This document shows, piece after piece, positions 27,821 to 36,490 of a stretch of 64,000 nt of DNA. Position 1 is the stretch's first letter, and each line of letters opens with the position of its first letter. The notes under the pieces were generated by a model. That model saw only the letters and a program-made list of their open reading frames with translations. It was not told where the DNA came from and did no database searches. This DNA is from Flavobacterium aquidurense. Its GTDB lineage: Bacteria; Bacteroidota; Bacteroidia; Flavobacteriales; Flavobacteriaceae. Position numbers and translations under genes: made by a program. The stretch is from contig FNPS01000001.1 of NCBI GenBank assembly GCA_900107365.1, forward strand, positions 310,001 through 374,000. The letters are read 5' to 3'.

Positions 27821-28765
27821 ATGAATAAAATTACACAACTTTTCAATATAAAATACCCAATAATTCAAGGCGGAATGATCTGGAACAGCGGTTATAAACT
27901 AGCATCTGCAGTTAGTAATTCAGGAGGACTAGGCTTAATTGGTGCAGGTTCTATGTATCCTGAAGTATTAAGGGAACACATTCAGAAATGTAAAAAAGCG
28001 ACTGATAAACCTTTTGGTGTTAATATTCCGATGTTATATCCCAATCTGGAAGAAATCATAAATATTGTGGTGGAAGAAGATGTGAAAATCGTTTTTACTT
28101 CGGCAGGAAACCCTAAAACCTGGACTTCTTTTTTGAAAGAAAAAGGGATTACGGTAGTGCATGTAGTAAGTAGTAGTGTTTTTGCCTTAAAAGCGCAGGA
28201 AGCTGGAGTAGATGCAATTGTTGCTGAAGGTTTTGAAGCGGGAGGACACAATGGACGAGATGAAACTACAACATTGACTTTGATTCCGATGGTGAAAGAA
28301 AAAATTCAGATTCCGATTATTGCTGCGGGGGGAATCGCAACGGGAAGAGGAATGCTGGCAACCATGATTTTAGGTGCCGATGGCGTTCAGGTTGGAAGCC
28401 GCTTTGCCGCTTCAATAGAATCTTCTTCGCACAATAATTTCAAAGAAACAATAGTTAAAGTAAAAGAAGGAGATACACAATTGACTTTAAAAGAATTGGC
28501 TCCAGTTCGATTGGTGAAAAATAAGTTTTATCAGGACGTTCAGGAATTATATGAAAAATGTCCTTCTAAAGAAGATTTGGTTCAACTTTTAGGAAGAGCA
28601 AGAGCCAAAAAAGGAATGTTTGAAGGAGATCTTGAAGAAGGCGAACTTGAAATTGGACAGATCGCCGGATTGATTCATGAAATTCTTCCAGTCGAACAAA
28701 TTATTCAACAAATGATCACTGAATTTGAAGATGCCTGCAAAGAAAAAGCTAAATTTGAGTTTTAA
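27821..28765 (+). CDS. Nitronate monooxygenase / enoyl-ACP reductase II (FabK)-like FMN enzyme
   Basis: The 314-aa TIM-barrel flavoprotein has the N-terminal KYPIIQGGMIWNSGYKLASAVSNSGGLG, the FMN phosphate-binding AAGGIATGRGM with GADGVQVGSRFAAS, and EGFEAGGHNGRD with the His seen in class I nitronate monooxygenases. Family members either oxidise alkyl nitronates (for example propionate-3-nitronate) or reduce enoyl-ACP (FabK), and sequence alone does not separate these safely. It lies close behind the protease and 21 bp before a small secreted protein, suggesting one transcript. Confidence 0.85.
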   Translation: MNKITQLFNIKYPIIQGGMIWNSGYKLASAVSNSGGLGLIGAGSMYPEVLREHIQKCKKATDKPFGVNIPMLYPNLEEIINIVVEEDVKIVFTSAGNPKTWTSFLKEKGITVVHVVSSSVFALKAQEAGVDAIVAEGFEAGGHNGRDETTTLTLIPMVKEKIQIPIIAAGGIATGRGMLATMILGADGVQVGSRFAASIESSSHNNFKETIVKVKEGDTQLTLKELAPVRLVKNKFYQDVQELYEKCPSKEDLVQLLGRARAKKGMFEGDLEEGELEIGQIAGLIHEILPVEQIIQQMITEFEDACKEKAKFEF

Positions 28766-28786
28766 TTATCTGCAAGAACCTACAAT

Positions 28787-29197
28787 ATGAATTCTATACG
28801 AACCTACATACTATTACTTTTTTTAACATTTGGTCTGCAACAGGTTCAAAGTCAGTCTTATCAATTTAAAACTTCAGGATTTAGTGTTTTAGAAAAAAAC
28901 GAAAGAGGAAAATGGGGCGAATGGTCCAATCTCGATTTAGTAAATCTCTCTGTAATTCTAGATACTAATAAGCACCGAATTGTTGTTTATTCTCAGGAAA
29001 TCCAACTTTTTAGCATTTTAGATTATATAGAACGGGAAGAGAATGATACTGATATTGTTTATTCTTTCATGTGCAAAGACAATGATGGAAAAGAATGTAA
29101 AGTATCTATTATAACCCGTAAAAAGCAAGATTATCGTAAACAGCTTTACATCAACTATGATGATCGTATTATCGTATATAATATTTTTAGTGTTTAA
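28787..29197 (+). CDS. Small secreted protein of unknown function
   Basis: The 136-aa product has a signal peptide (YILLLFLTFGLQQVQSQS) and a compact, beta-rich mature part with alternating charged and hydrophobic residues (EWSNLDLVNLSVILDTNKHRIVVYSQE, EECKVSI-like strands, a closing DRIIVYNIFSV). I do not recognise a domain. It follows the FabK-like gene after 21 bp and is probably co-transcribed with it. Confidence 0.65.
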   Translation: MNSIRTYILLLFLTFGLQQVQSQSYQFKTSGFSVLEKNERGKWGEWSNLDLVNLSVILDTNKHRIVVYSQEIQLFSILDYIEREENDTDIVYSFMCKDNDGKECKVSIITRKKQDYRKQLYINYDDRIIVYNIFSV

Positions 29198-29227
29198 ATC
29201 ATATAACTATATATAGATAAAAAACAA

Positions 29228-29266
29228 ACAAACCCGACAGGATTGAAAAAAATCTCTAGGGTTTGT
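29228..29266. repeat. Palindromic hairpin in the convergent gap
   Basis: ACAAACCC (29228-29235) pairs with GGGTTTGT (29259-29266) across a 23-base A-rich loop. It lies between the small secreted protein gene and the convergent DUF4268 gene and may end either transcript. Confidence 0.45.
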
Positions 29267-29278
29267 CATTAAAAAAAA

Positions 29279-29305
29279 TCTTAGAATCTTAGAATCTCAG
29301 AACCT
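29279..29305. repeat. Dispersed CTTAG-type repeat, copy B
   Basis: TCTTAGAATCTTAGAATCTC then AGAACCT; the same unit as the reverse complement of 15637-15671 and close to 33418-33456. Confidence 0.5.
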
Positions 29306-29308
29306 TTC

Positions 29309-29743
29309 TCAAGAAATGTCTTTAATAAAATCATCATACTCTAAATAAAACATTTCAAGAGCATTCATCTTTTCAAAAAAGAAATCAAAAATAGTATCCC
29401 AGTTATTGCGATTGCTAAAACCTACGCCTTGTATTTCTGTCCAAATACGACTAATCGTTTTACCGCTTTCTAAAGTATAGTTTTTTTCGAAAACCAAATC
29501 TTTAATAAATTCATCTTCCAGAATTCCTTTTAAAGCTTCTAATTTTTCAAAATAAGCATTTCGTTTTTCATCGCTTCTTTGTTCGATATCAATAAATACC
29601 TGCGCCTTTTTATTATCTACATAAAATTTAAAAGAAAAATCTTTTATTTTGGTGTCATACAGAACCCATTTTCTTGGATATTTTTCGGCAAAAGCCACCC
29701 AAAATTCTCTTTTTATTTTCTGTGATTCTTCTTTACTGTACAT
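29309..29743 (-). CDS. DUF4268 domain protein
   Basis: The 144-aa soluble protein is essentially one DUF4268 domain: SQKIKREFWVAFAEKYPRKW, KDFSFKFYVDNKKAQVFIDIE, EKLEALKGILEDEF and a C-terminal helical MNALEMFYLEYDDFIKDIS. DUF4268 often occurs as the C-terminal part of proteins with nuclease-like domains and is predicted to bind nucleic acid or to be PD-(D/E)XK-related. Here it stands alone. No partner gene points to a task. Confidence 0.78.
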   Translation of the reverse strand: MYSKEESQKIKREFWVAFAEKYPRKWVLYDTKIKDFSFKFYVDNKKAQVFIDIEQRSDEKRNAYFEKLEALKGILEDEFIKDLVFEKNYTLESGKTISRIWTEIQGVGFSNRNNWDTIFDFFFEKMNALEMFYLEYDDFIKDIS

Positions 29744-29771
29744 TTTTTAAATTTTGTATAGCCGTAACTAT

Positions 29772-30845
29772 TTAATATTGGAGTTTAAAATTATTTACGT
29801 ATAACGTACTGTTTACACCACCTTCATATAAAATTCCATCGGCACTTGAAGCGAAAACTACAATAATATGCGTTGGTTTATCTGTTGCACTACCATAAAG
29901 ACCATTGCCAGGTTTCTGATAATCAGGATATGATGAATCTAACGTTCCGTAGGTCAAATTTACACTAATATTTTGAAGATTTATGCCTGTTGTGGTGCCA
30001 GTTCTGTGCCAACCTGTTGCAATTCTTTTAATAGCATTTGGATTATCTCTATTTTCGAGGATTACATAAATATCAGCCTGATCTGTTTTGTCCATAACTT
30101 TTCCTTTTCCATCCTGATAAGGTGTTCCGGCGGTGTATTTAATTTCTGCAGAAAAACTTTTTGGTTTCGCAGTAAATGGAATTCCAAATTGTGTTGAAGC
30201 CGGAGGATTAGAAACATTCAAAACAAATTTCCCTGTAAATAAAGTGCCAGAACCCATACGTTGGCCAACAATGCCTGAAACGCTACCAAGATCTTTAGTG
30301 ATAATTTGTGCTACATAATCTGTTCCTGTATTTAGATAAGGGTAAGTTGTTACGTTGGCGGCACTGGTTGTTGTAGTTCCATCATTTGCAGTTGCCCATA
30401 TAGTATTGTCGTTTAATCCAGGTTGTTTATAAGCTTTTCCGGAAGGTGTATACCAGTCATCAAAAGCACTGTTTTCCAGTTGAGGATTAGAACCTTCCTG
30501 AGTAACAATAACTGTATAGATGGCTTTGTTTCCGTTTTCGGCCGTTACAGTGTACGTTTGCGGAGAGGTAAAATCACGAACTGTTTCTTTTACAGGAGAC
30601 AGGGTTGCAAAAGTTGATAAAGCTAGTGAATCAATAGCTAATTTAGTTACGTCAGCATTGGTATCAACAGTAATTTTGATTTCTTTTGTTTCCTTGTTAA
30701 TTTCAGAAAAACCAGATTGATTTTGTAATGTAATATATCGAATATCATTTTTATCAGAAGCACCAAAATGATTTTCATCAACACAAGCGATTATTAAGAA
30801 TAACAGACTTAAAGTCAAAACGGAATAGCAGAAAATCCTTTTCAT
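29772..30845 (-). CDS. PCMD-domain (putative carbohydrate metabolism) lipoprotein
   Basis: The 357-aa protein has a lipoprotein signal (LLFLIIACVDE, Cys21). An N-terminal Ig-like DUF5018-style segment (RYITLQNQSGFSEINKETKEIKITVDTNADVTKLAIDSLALS...) is followed by the PCMD beta-sandwich, recognisable from ENSAFDDWYTPSGKAYKQP, IWATAND, AAQ-like GQRMGSGTLFTGKF, KPKSFSAEIKY and a final YVNNFKLQY. PCMD proteins are surface lipoproteins often near Sus-like or host-glycan genes. Its ATG overlaps the stop of the barrel-like gene upstream, so the two are one operon. Confidence 0.82.
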   Translation of the reverse strand: MKRIFCYSVLTLSLLFLIIACVDENHFGASDKNDIRYITLQNQSGFSEINKETKEIKITVDTNADVTKLAIDSLALSTFATLSPVKETVRDFTSPQTYTVTAENGNKAIYTVIVTQEGSNPQLENSAFDDWYTPSGKAYKQPGLNDNTIWATANDGTTTTSAANVTTYPYLNTGTDYVAQIITKDLGSVSGIVGQRMGSGTLFTGKFVLNVSNPPASTQFGIPFTAKPKSFSAEIKYTAGTPYQDGKGKVMDKTDQADIYVILENRDNPNAIKRIATGWHRTGTTTGINLQNISVNLTYGTLDSSYPDYQKPGNGLYGSATDKPTHIIVVFASSADGILYEGGVNSTLYVNNFKLQY

Positions 30846-31591
30846 TTTTTTAGACTTTTTTTGATTGGAAAATAATAGTAAAAACCGATATTCAAGCGAA
30901 GTAAATTAATACTAAAATCAGAGTCTGTTCCATGAGATTTCTCTGTAATTTCGTCATTTACTTTTGTTTCTGTCCATGATGCTTTAAATCCTGCAATTTG
31001 TGCCCCAACTTCTACAGAAAAACCTTTAACGACATTCACCATGATTCCAGGATTTATTTGCAATTCGATCGAACGATCTTTAGAATAGGTCCTGGTCAAT
31101 AAATCATCTGTTGTCCTTTCTTCCAGAGAACTGCTAAAAGAAGTTCCTAACAGAATTTGGTTGTATAAAAAGAATCTTTCTTTCTGATCGAGAGGAATAA
31201 AATTCTTCATCACGCCATAAATTCCATAAGCGTCTTTTGCATATTGAACTGCTGTTGCACTATTTTGTGAGTCAGTTTCCGTCTGTTCTCTTCTGATATT
31301 TTCGTAACTGATTAATGCTCCCAGGGCAAAGTTGTTCTTGATAAAATAACCAGCATCAATGCTTGTTTTAAACTGATTGCGGGATTCATCATTTACATCA
31401 ACTAATAAACCTTCTTTTTTGTCCGTATCTTTAGTTGAAAATGAAAAAGTGATACCACTATACATATTGCCTTTTCCGGTAAGTTTGTGTTTTAAATCGA
31501 GACTGTCTTTTGGTGTTGTTTGCGCAAAACTTGTTTTTGATAAAAATATAAAAAGAATTAAAAAACTATATCGGATTATCTTTTGACGCAT
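30842..31591 (-). CDS. Outer membrane beta-barrel-like protein
   Basis: The 249-aa protein has a signal peptide (YSFLILFIFLSKTSFAQ) and alternating amphipathic strands typical of an 8-10-stranded barrel (MYSGITFSFSTKD, SIDAGYFIKNNFALGALISYENI, GIYGVMKNFIPL, LLRLNIGFYYYFPIKK). The C-terminal segment is aromatic-rich. Its stop overlaps the start of the PCMD lipoprotein gene (ATGA, 30842-30845), which implies that the barrel and the lipoprotein act together at the outer membrane. No specific family can be named. Confidence 0.75.
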   Translation of the reverse strand: MRQKIIRYSFLILFIFLSKTSFAQTTPKDSLDLKHKLTGKGNMYSGITFSFSTKDTDKKEGLLVDVNDESRNQFKTSIDAGYFIKNNFALGALISYENIRREQTETDSQNSATAVQYAKDAYGIYGVMKNFIPLDQKERFFLYNQILLGTSFSSSLEERTTDDLLTRTYSKDRSIELQINPGIMVNVVKGFSVEVGAQIAGFKASWTETKVNDEITEKSHGTDSDFSINLLRLNIGFYYYFPIKKSLKK

Positions 31592-31785
31592 AAATTGGTT
31601 TTTTGATGGTTTTGGAGTCTTTTATAAAGTGTAAAGCAGCAATAGTTTACATCATAAAAATACAATTTTTATCCAATTCTTTATTTACTAATCATAAATT
31701 AAGCGATTGAGAAATATAAAACTTGTGAGATGAGGATTTCTAGACTATCTTTAGGTTTAATTTTTTACAAAAACTTCCTTTAATC

Positions 31786-32436
31786 ATGGATTTTCAAGAT
31801 TTTTTGCAATATGTTCCTAATTTAATTCCAGTTGAATTGCCAGCCACTTTGTCTCATATAAAAATGGCCCCAAAAGGACGCATCGAAGAACTCAAAAATC
31901 TTGATTTGTCAACCAAAACGCCGAGAATTGCTGCTGTTATGATGTTGTTTTATCCTAAAGATGAGAAGACGCATTTAGTTTTAATTGTTCGGAATGCTTA
32001 TAATGGAGTTCACTCTTCGCAAATTGCTTTTCCTGGTGGCAAATATGAAATTTCAGATGTAAATTTTCAGGAAACAGCACTAAGGGAAACAGAAGAAGAA
32101 GTTGGTGTTTCGTCTGAAAAAATTAAGATCATAAAGCATTTTACACCAATGTATATTCCGCCAAGTAATTTTTTGGTGCATCCATTTTTGGGAATTGCCA
32201 ACGAAGAACTTTCATTTTTTCCGGATATTAGGGAAGTAGCAGATATTATTGAGTTGCCCTTATCAGTCTTTTTAAATGATGAAATTATTATCGAAGCCAC
32301 ATTGTCAACTTCTTACGCCGAAAATGTTTTAGTTCCCGCTTTTAATATTCAAAATCATATCGTTTGGGGAGCAACTGCGATGATATTGAGCGAGCTAAGA
32401 GACGTCCTGAAAGCAACTTTTGAGGAAAATTCGTAA
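31786..32436 (+). CDS. NUDIX hydrolase, CoA pyrophosphatase-like
   Basis: The 216-aa protein has a full NUDIX box: GGKYEISDVNFQETALRETEEEVGV fits Gx5Ex7REUxEExGU, starting near residue 85. The preceding SQIAFPGGK and the helix following (PMYIPPSNFLVHPFLG) match the NudL/CoA pyrophosphatase subgroup, which splits CoA to phosphopantetheine and 3',5'-ADP. It lies 125 bp upstream of an acyltransferase gene that has a promoter of its own. The exact substrate within the NUDIX family is inferred from overall similarity only. Confidence 0.87.
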   Translation: MDFQDFLQYVPNLIPVELPATLSHIKMAPKGRIEELKNLDLSTKTPRIAAVMMLFYPKDEKTHLVLIVRNAYNGVHSSQIAFPGGKYEISDVNFQETALRETEEEVGVSSEKIKIIKHFTPMYIPPSNFLVHPFLGIANEELSFFPDIREVADIIELPLSVFLNDEIIIEATLSTSYAENVLVPAFNIQNHIVWGATAMILSELRDVLKATFEENS

Positions 32437-32502
32437 AAACAAAAAATTAATGATTTGATATTCATTATAATAACAATTTATTTCCGAAATTGCTTAATAG
32501 TA

Positions 32503-32532
32503 TTGCTAAAAGAATAATTTTTGTATGTTTGC
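32503..32532 (+). promoter_or_regulatory. Promoter of the acyltransferase gene
   Basis: TTG (32503-32505), 18 bases, then TATGTTTG (32524-32531): a full match to the Bacteroidota sigma-A consensus, 30 bases before the ATG. Confidence 0.7.
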
Positions 32533-32561
32533 GACCTAACAAAAAAAAACAATAAGCACTT

Positions 32562-33392
32562 ATGGGATTGTTTAAGCGAAATCCTTTTGGACATATATTA
32601 TTCATCAAGAAATGGTTAATCCGAATCTTGGGCTCAATGACGCACCGAAGATACAGAGGTTTTAATGAATTGCAGATTGAAGGATCTGAAATTATTAAGA
32701 CACTGCCAGATAATAATGTATTGTTTATTTCGAATCACCAGACTTATTTTGCTGACGTTGTGGCGATGTTTCATGTCTTTAACGCAAGTTTAAGCGGACG
32801 TCAAGATACTATTAAGAACATTGGTTATTTGTGGCAGCCTAAAATGAATATCTATTATGTTGCTGCAAAAGAGACGATGCAAGCGGGTTTATTGCCAAGA
32901 ATTTTAGCTTATGTTGGCGCTATTACAGTGGAGAGAACATGGCGTGCTAAAGGTGTTGATGTTACGGAAAAACGTGAAGTTAATCCAAATGATACTGAAA
33001 ATATTAGAATTGCGCTTGAAGATGGTTGGGTAATTACTTTTCCGCAAGGAACTACAAAGTCTTTTAAGCCAGTTCGTAAAGGAACGGCGCATATTATCAA
33101 ACAGCATAAACCAATTGTAATTCCGATTGTTATTGACGGTTTCCGTCGTTCATTTGACAAGAAAGGATTACGAATGAAGAAAAAAGGAATACTACAATCT
33201 TTTATCATCAAAGAACCTCTTGAAATTGATTATGAAAATGATACTATCGAAGAAATCGTAGAAAAAGTAGAATATGCTATTGAACAACATCCATCATTTT
33301 TAAAAGTTATTCCAGCTGAAGTAATTAAGGTAGAGGAAGAACTTAACGAAATGAGAAGATGGAGTTATAAGGGGCCGGAAAATGAATATTAG
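32562..33392 (+). CDS. 1-acyl-sn-glycerol-3-phosphate acyltransferase (PlsC-like)
   Basis: The 276-aa protein has the acyltransferase motif I as NHQTYFAD (NHxxxxD, near residue 65) and motif III as FPQGTTKS, a variant of FPEGTR with Gln instead of Glu. A short hydrophobic segment (IKKWLIRILGSM) at the N-terminus fits membrane association. It would acylate lysophosphatidate, or a related acceptor such as an aminolipid, in phospholipid synthesis. The Gln at the usual Glu position is worth noting because that Glu takes part in glycerol-phosphate binding, so the acceptor may differ. Confidence 0.85.
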   Translation: MGLFKRNPFGHILFIKKWLIRILGSMTHRRYRGFNELQIEGSEIIKTLPDNNVLFISNHQTYFADVVAMFHVFNASLSGRQDTIKNIGYLWQPKMNIYYVAAKETMQAGLLPRILAYVGAITVERTWRAKGVDVTEKREVNPNDTENIRIALEDGWVITFPQGTTKSFKPVRKGTAHIIKQHKPIVIPIVIDGFRRSFDKKGLRMKKKGILQSFIIKEPLEIDYENDTIEEIVEKVEYAIEQHPSFLKVIPAEVIKVEEELNEMRRWSYKGPENEY

Positions 33393-33417
33393 TTTGTAAA
33401 TATTTTTATGTTTCAGT

Positions 33418-33456
33418 TAGAAACTTAGCAACTTAGTGTCTCAGAACCTTAGCAGT
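33418..33456. repeat. Dispersed CTTAG-type repeat, copy C
   Basis: AGAAACTTAGCAACTTAGTG, TCTCAGAACC and TTAGCAGTT: the same family as 15637-15671 (reverse strand) and 29279-29305. It lies between two convergent genes. Confidence 0.5.
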
Positions 33457-33461
33457 TTAAA

Positions 33462-34094
33462 TTAAAAATCAATTTTCTTCAACTCTTTATAATTAGCATA
33501 TAATCTTCGTAATAAGGTTCCGTAAAGCAATCGGTAAAAACACCAGAATAGACCAAAAAACGCACAGGCAACCAAAAATGCTATTCCGAAAGTTATAAAC
33601 ATCGTTCTGCCATTTGCGGCTAATTTTTCTCTTATAAATGCCATGTCAGGATTATAGACAAAGGTGATAAAGAAGCTTAGAATTGCTGTGATCACAATTA
33701 TTACCAGATTGTACCAAACATAATACTGCACTGTTTTGCGTGTTCTTAAAATAGCGCTCATTAATGATTTTGTAGCAACTGTAGTTGAAATTGTAGCGTA
33801 GTTTTTATAGAATAGGAATACAAAAACCAATCCAATTAGATAATTTAGATAAGTTAAGTATTCAAGTGCACTCACAATTTCCGGATGATTACTTTTCTGT
33901 AAGACATCATCTGTATTAAGGAATAAGTTTGAAAAAGTCCAAAATGAAATCTCTACAATACTAATTATCAGAATCCACTTCACGATAGAAGATGATTTCT
34001 TGTGAATCATTCTGTAGATTTCTTTTTCAGAAATTTGTTCAAAAGAATCCGAGTTCTTTTTCCAGTCTTTTTTTAATAAATCCAGTTCTTTCAT
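33462..34094 (-). CDS. Membrane protein, probable anti-sigma partner
   Basis: The 210-aa protein has a soluble N-terminus of about 35 residues (LLKKDWKKNSDSFEQISEKEIYRMIHKKS) followed by four hydrophobic segments (WILIISIVEISFW, YLIGLVFVFLFY, YVWYNLVIIVITAILSFFI, FITFGIAFLVACAFFGLFWCFY). It starts 8 bp after the ECF sigma gene and overlaps no other gene, the standard position of an anti-sigma factor. The N-terminal tail could bind the sigma factor, but no ZAS or FecR-like domain is recognisable. The assignment rests on gene order. Confidence 0.65.
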   Translation of the reverse strand: MKELDLLKKDWKKNSDSFEQISEKEIYRMIHKKSSSIVKWILIISIVEISFWTFSNLFLNTDDVLQKSNHPEIVSALEYLTYLNYLIGLVFVFLFYKNYATISTTVATKSLMSAILRTRKTVQYYVWYNLVIIVITAILSFFITFVYNPDMAFIREKLAANGRTMFITFGIAFLVACAFFGLFWCFYRLLYGTLLRRLYANYKELKKIDF

Positions 34095-34102
34095 AATAAT
34101 TT

Positions 34103-34597
34103 TTAAGGATTTAGTATTTTTTTAAGTTTCCCTTTAATTCTATTCATTTTCACACGCGCATTCACTTCGCTGATTCCCAGGGTCTCTGCTATTTCTTGAT
34201 AATCTTTGTCTTCTAAATACATAAAAACTAATGCTTTTTCGATGTCATTAAGCTGGTATACGGCTTTATACATCAATTTAATCTGTTCTTCTTCTTCATA
34301 GTTGTAATCAACATCTTTTACAAAATGCTGATGACTTTCATATTCTACTGTCGATATGGTTCTTTTGGTTTTTCGATATAAGGTAATGGCAGTATTTAAA
34401 GCCACACGATACGTCCAGGTCGAAAATTTACTGTCGCCCCTAAATTTTGGATAAGCTTTCCAGAGCTGAATAGTAATTTCCTGAAACAAGTCTTTGTGTG
34501 CATCTTCGCCAGCAGTATATAATCTACAAATCTTGTGGATTATATTCTGATTAGCCTTCAATTGCGCAACAAATGACTGTTCTAGGTTTTCGCTCAT
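34103..34597 (-). CDS. ECF-type RNA polymerase sigma factor
   Basis: The 164-aa protein has region 2 (NIIHKICRLYTAGEDAHKDLFQEITIQLWKAYPKFRGDSKFSTWTYRVALNTAI) and region 4 (YQLNDIEKALVFMYLEDKDYQEIAETLGISEVNARVKMNRIKGKLKKIL), the compact extracytoplasmic-function layout without regions 1 and 3. It would direct polymerase to a small set of promoters, held in check by the downstream membrane protein. The signal is unknown. The two genes form an operon with an 8-bp gap. Confidence 0.93.
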   Translation of the reverse strand: MSENLEQSFVAQLKANQNIIHKICRLYTAGEDAHKDLFQEITIQLWKAYPKFRGDSKFSTWTYRVALNTAITLYRKTKRTISTVEYESHQHFVKDVDYNYEEEEQIKLMYKAVYQLNDIEKALVFMYLEDKDYQEIAETLGISEVNARVKMNRIKGKLKKILNP

Positions 34598-34678
34598 AAT
34601 GTATTAGTAGTATTGCAATCTATTTTGTTACAAAGATTTTTTCTTTAGCTATTAATTGCACAAACTTTCTATAGTTTA

Positions 34679-35110
34679 TTATAATTTTTTAGATAAGTAG
34701 ATGCGTCTATGCCCTTTCGGAAAATCTTTTATTTCACCAATTGTTTCGTAACCATTTTTTAAGTAAAATTTTTCCGCTTGAAAATCAAATGTATCAAGCA
34801 TAGAAATTTTGACTCCTTTTTCTCTCGCAATTTTTTCAGCATGTTTCAAAATCCAGGTTCCGATACCTTTATTTCGGTATTTTTCTTCTACCCATAAAAC
34901 TTTAATTTCAAGTCCGTTCCAATATCCAATACCTGCCAATATTCCACCAATTTCAATACCGTTTTTGGTTTTTGCCACAAATTCTAATGGATCCCAGGTA
35001 TCTGAAATTGCTGGAACTTTACTCAAATTAAACTCATTAATTCCATCAATTACTTTCTCTATATTTTCTTTAGTACAAGTTTCAAGAGTAAATTCTGTTA
35101 TTATCTCCAT
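34679..35110 (-). CDS. GNAT-family N-acetyltransferase
   Basis: The 143-aa protein has the GNAT core: KVLWVEEKYRNKGIGTWILKHAEKIAREKG includes the Q/RxxGxG/A acetyl-CoA loop (RNKGIG), followed by MLDTFDFQAEKFYLKNGYETIGEI. The overall form recalls small cytoplasmic acetyltransferases that modify antibiotics, peptides or small amines. The substrate is unknown. It stands alone between DUF3810 and the sigma gene, all on the minus strand. Confidence 0.88.
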   Translation of the reverse strand: MEIITEFTLETCTKENIEKVIDGINEFNLSKVPAISDTWDPLEFVAKTKNGIEIGGILAGIGYWNGLEIKVLWVEEKYRNKGIGTWILKHAEKIAREKGVKISMLDTFDFQAEKFYLKNGYETIGEIKDFPKGHRRIYLSKKL

Positions 35111-35188
35111 TTTAGTTTTTAAGATCTTTTTATTGTGAAATTGTGTAATTGCTTTAGCTGTTCAGTATCACTAAAGTTTTGTTAGCTT

Positions 35189-36250
35189 TTATAAAGGCTT
35201 GGTTTTATAATAATTCACCATCAAATCTACAAATTTACTATAACTGTCTATGCCGTCTTTTTGATTGTTTGTCTTTAGGAAATTATCATAAAAAACATGA
35301 AAACCTTCATCTATAAAAGTGTCATACTGTTTCCAGAAATCCTGACTTTCCTGATAGTTTTTTAAGATTCCAACATGCGTTTGTTTCTTTAACTGGTCGA
35401 AAATTTTCTCATTTTTAACTTGCCAGATCCCTAAACAATAACGTAAGGCAAAACTGTATCCGGAATATTGATAATATAAATTATTGTTTTTTACCGATGC
35501 TAAAACACCTATAAAATTACATTCGCTTTCACTTGCAAAACCCATTTGGTGTGCCATTTCATGACAAGTGGTAACCGGAAAATTGTACATTGGCAATAGA
35601 TCATTTACCTGTGCTTCATTAGTAAATGGATTGAGATAACCACCAAAACCCATATAAGTTAACGGCAGACTGAAAAGAGATTTTTTGACACTTAAAATTT
35701 CATATTTAAAATAAGGATGTTCTTTCGCAAGATTTTCATAACCTTTAAGATTCATCTGAAAAGCTTCTTTTTGAGAGTAAGGAAACACGACTTTTGAACT
35801 GTCGTTTTTGGTTATCTGAAATTGAATTTCGTTGGTTTTTAAAATTAACTTTTTAGTGAAAGCCAATAATTCGGCATCAGTATATTCTCTTTTTATTTCC
35901 ATCTTTTCAAACAGGGGTTCGCGATAATAATTGAAAGCCCAGAGAACATGAAACAAAAAGTAAAAAACAGAAATTTTACCTATGATTTTTAAAAGATGGT
36001 CTTTCCAATCTGCTCTCCATGTTTTTCTGATTTGCCAAAACCAGCTAATTACAGATAGGATTAGAATAGCATAAATAAGATCACCAACAGAAAATGGGAT
36101 CTTACCTAAAAGTGTGCGTAAGAAATGCGAAATTCTGATATATAAATTATTGCTGTAAGCGCCCTCGACAAAATCCGGGAAAAAGGGCAGGATCCTCAGG
36201 AAGATAATTTGAATTGCAAGAAATAAGGGTAAAATATATTTTGATTTCAC
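35189..36250 (-). CDS. DUF3810 membrane-bound metallopeptidase-like protein
   Basis: The 353-aa protein has three N-terminal membrane segments (about residues 5-28, 55-75 and 88-106), then a domain outside the membrane. HEMAHQMGFASESECNF gives an HExxH zinc motif (His230, Glu231, His234) followed by Glu-rich residues that could be the third ligand. DUF3810 is a Bacteroidota-enriched family described only as uncharacterised; the zincin-type motif suggests a membrane-tethered protease or peptidoglycan/lipid hydrolase. No operon partner is seen. Confidence 0.8.
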   Translation of the reverse strand: MKSKYILPLFLAIQIIFLRILPFFPDFVEGAYSNNLYIRISHFLRTLLGKIPFSVGDLIYAILILSVISWFWQIRKTWRADWKDHLLKIIGKISVFYFLFHVLWAFNYYREPLFEKMEIKREYTDAELLAFTKKLILKTNEIQFQITKNDSSKVVFPYSQKEAFQMNLKGYENLAKEHPYFKYEILSVKKSLFSLPLTYMGFGGYLNPFTNEAQVNDLLPMYNFPVTTCHEMAHQMGFASESECNFIGVLASVKNNNLYYQYSGYSFALRYCLGIWQVKNEKIFDQLKKQTHVGILKNYQESQDFWKQYDTFIDEGFHVFYDNFLKTNNQKDGIDSYSKFVDLMVNYYKTKPL

Positions 36251-36303
36251 ATTGTAAATTTTGGATACGTAAATATAAATACAATATTAACTGATTAAAA
36301 AAA

Positions 36304-36416
36304 AGTTGGCCAGGAATTCCAAAAATTTCCGCTAATTAAGGTTGTCCTTTATTAATAGTTTGATTTTACTTGCATTTAGAGTCCTTTTAATTTGTGCTAA
36401 TTCGTGTAATTCGTGG
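36304..36416. repeat. Degraded GCCACGAATT palindrome
   Basis: Left arm TTGGCCAGGAATTCC and right arm GTAATTCGTGGCCAA are separated by about 85 bases. This looks like an old or expanded copy of the 15678/22282 repeat. Confidence 0.4.
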
Positions 36417-36490
36417 CCAAAAAAACTAAGACATCACTTTAAACTTTGTAACTTTGGAACTCTTAATTGTTAAACTTCAAACAAAATATA

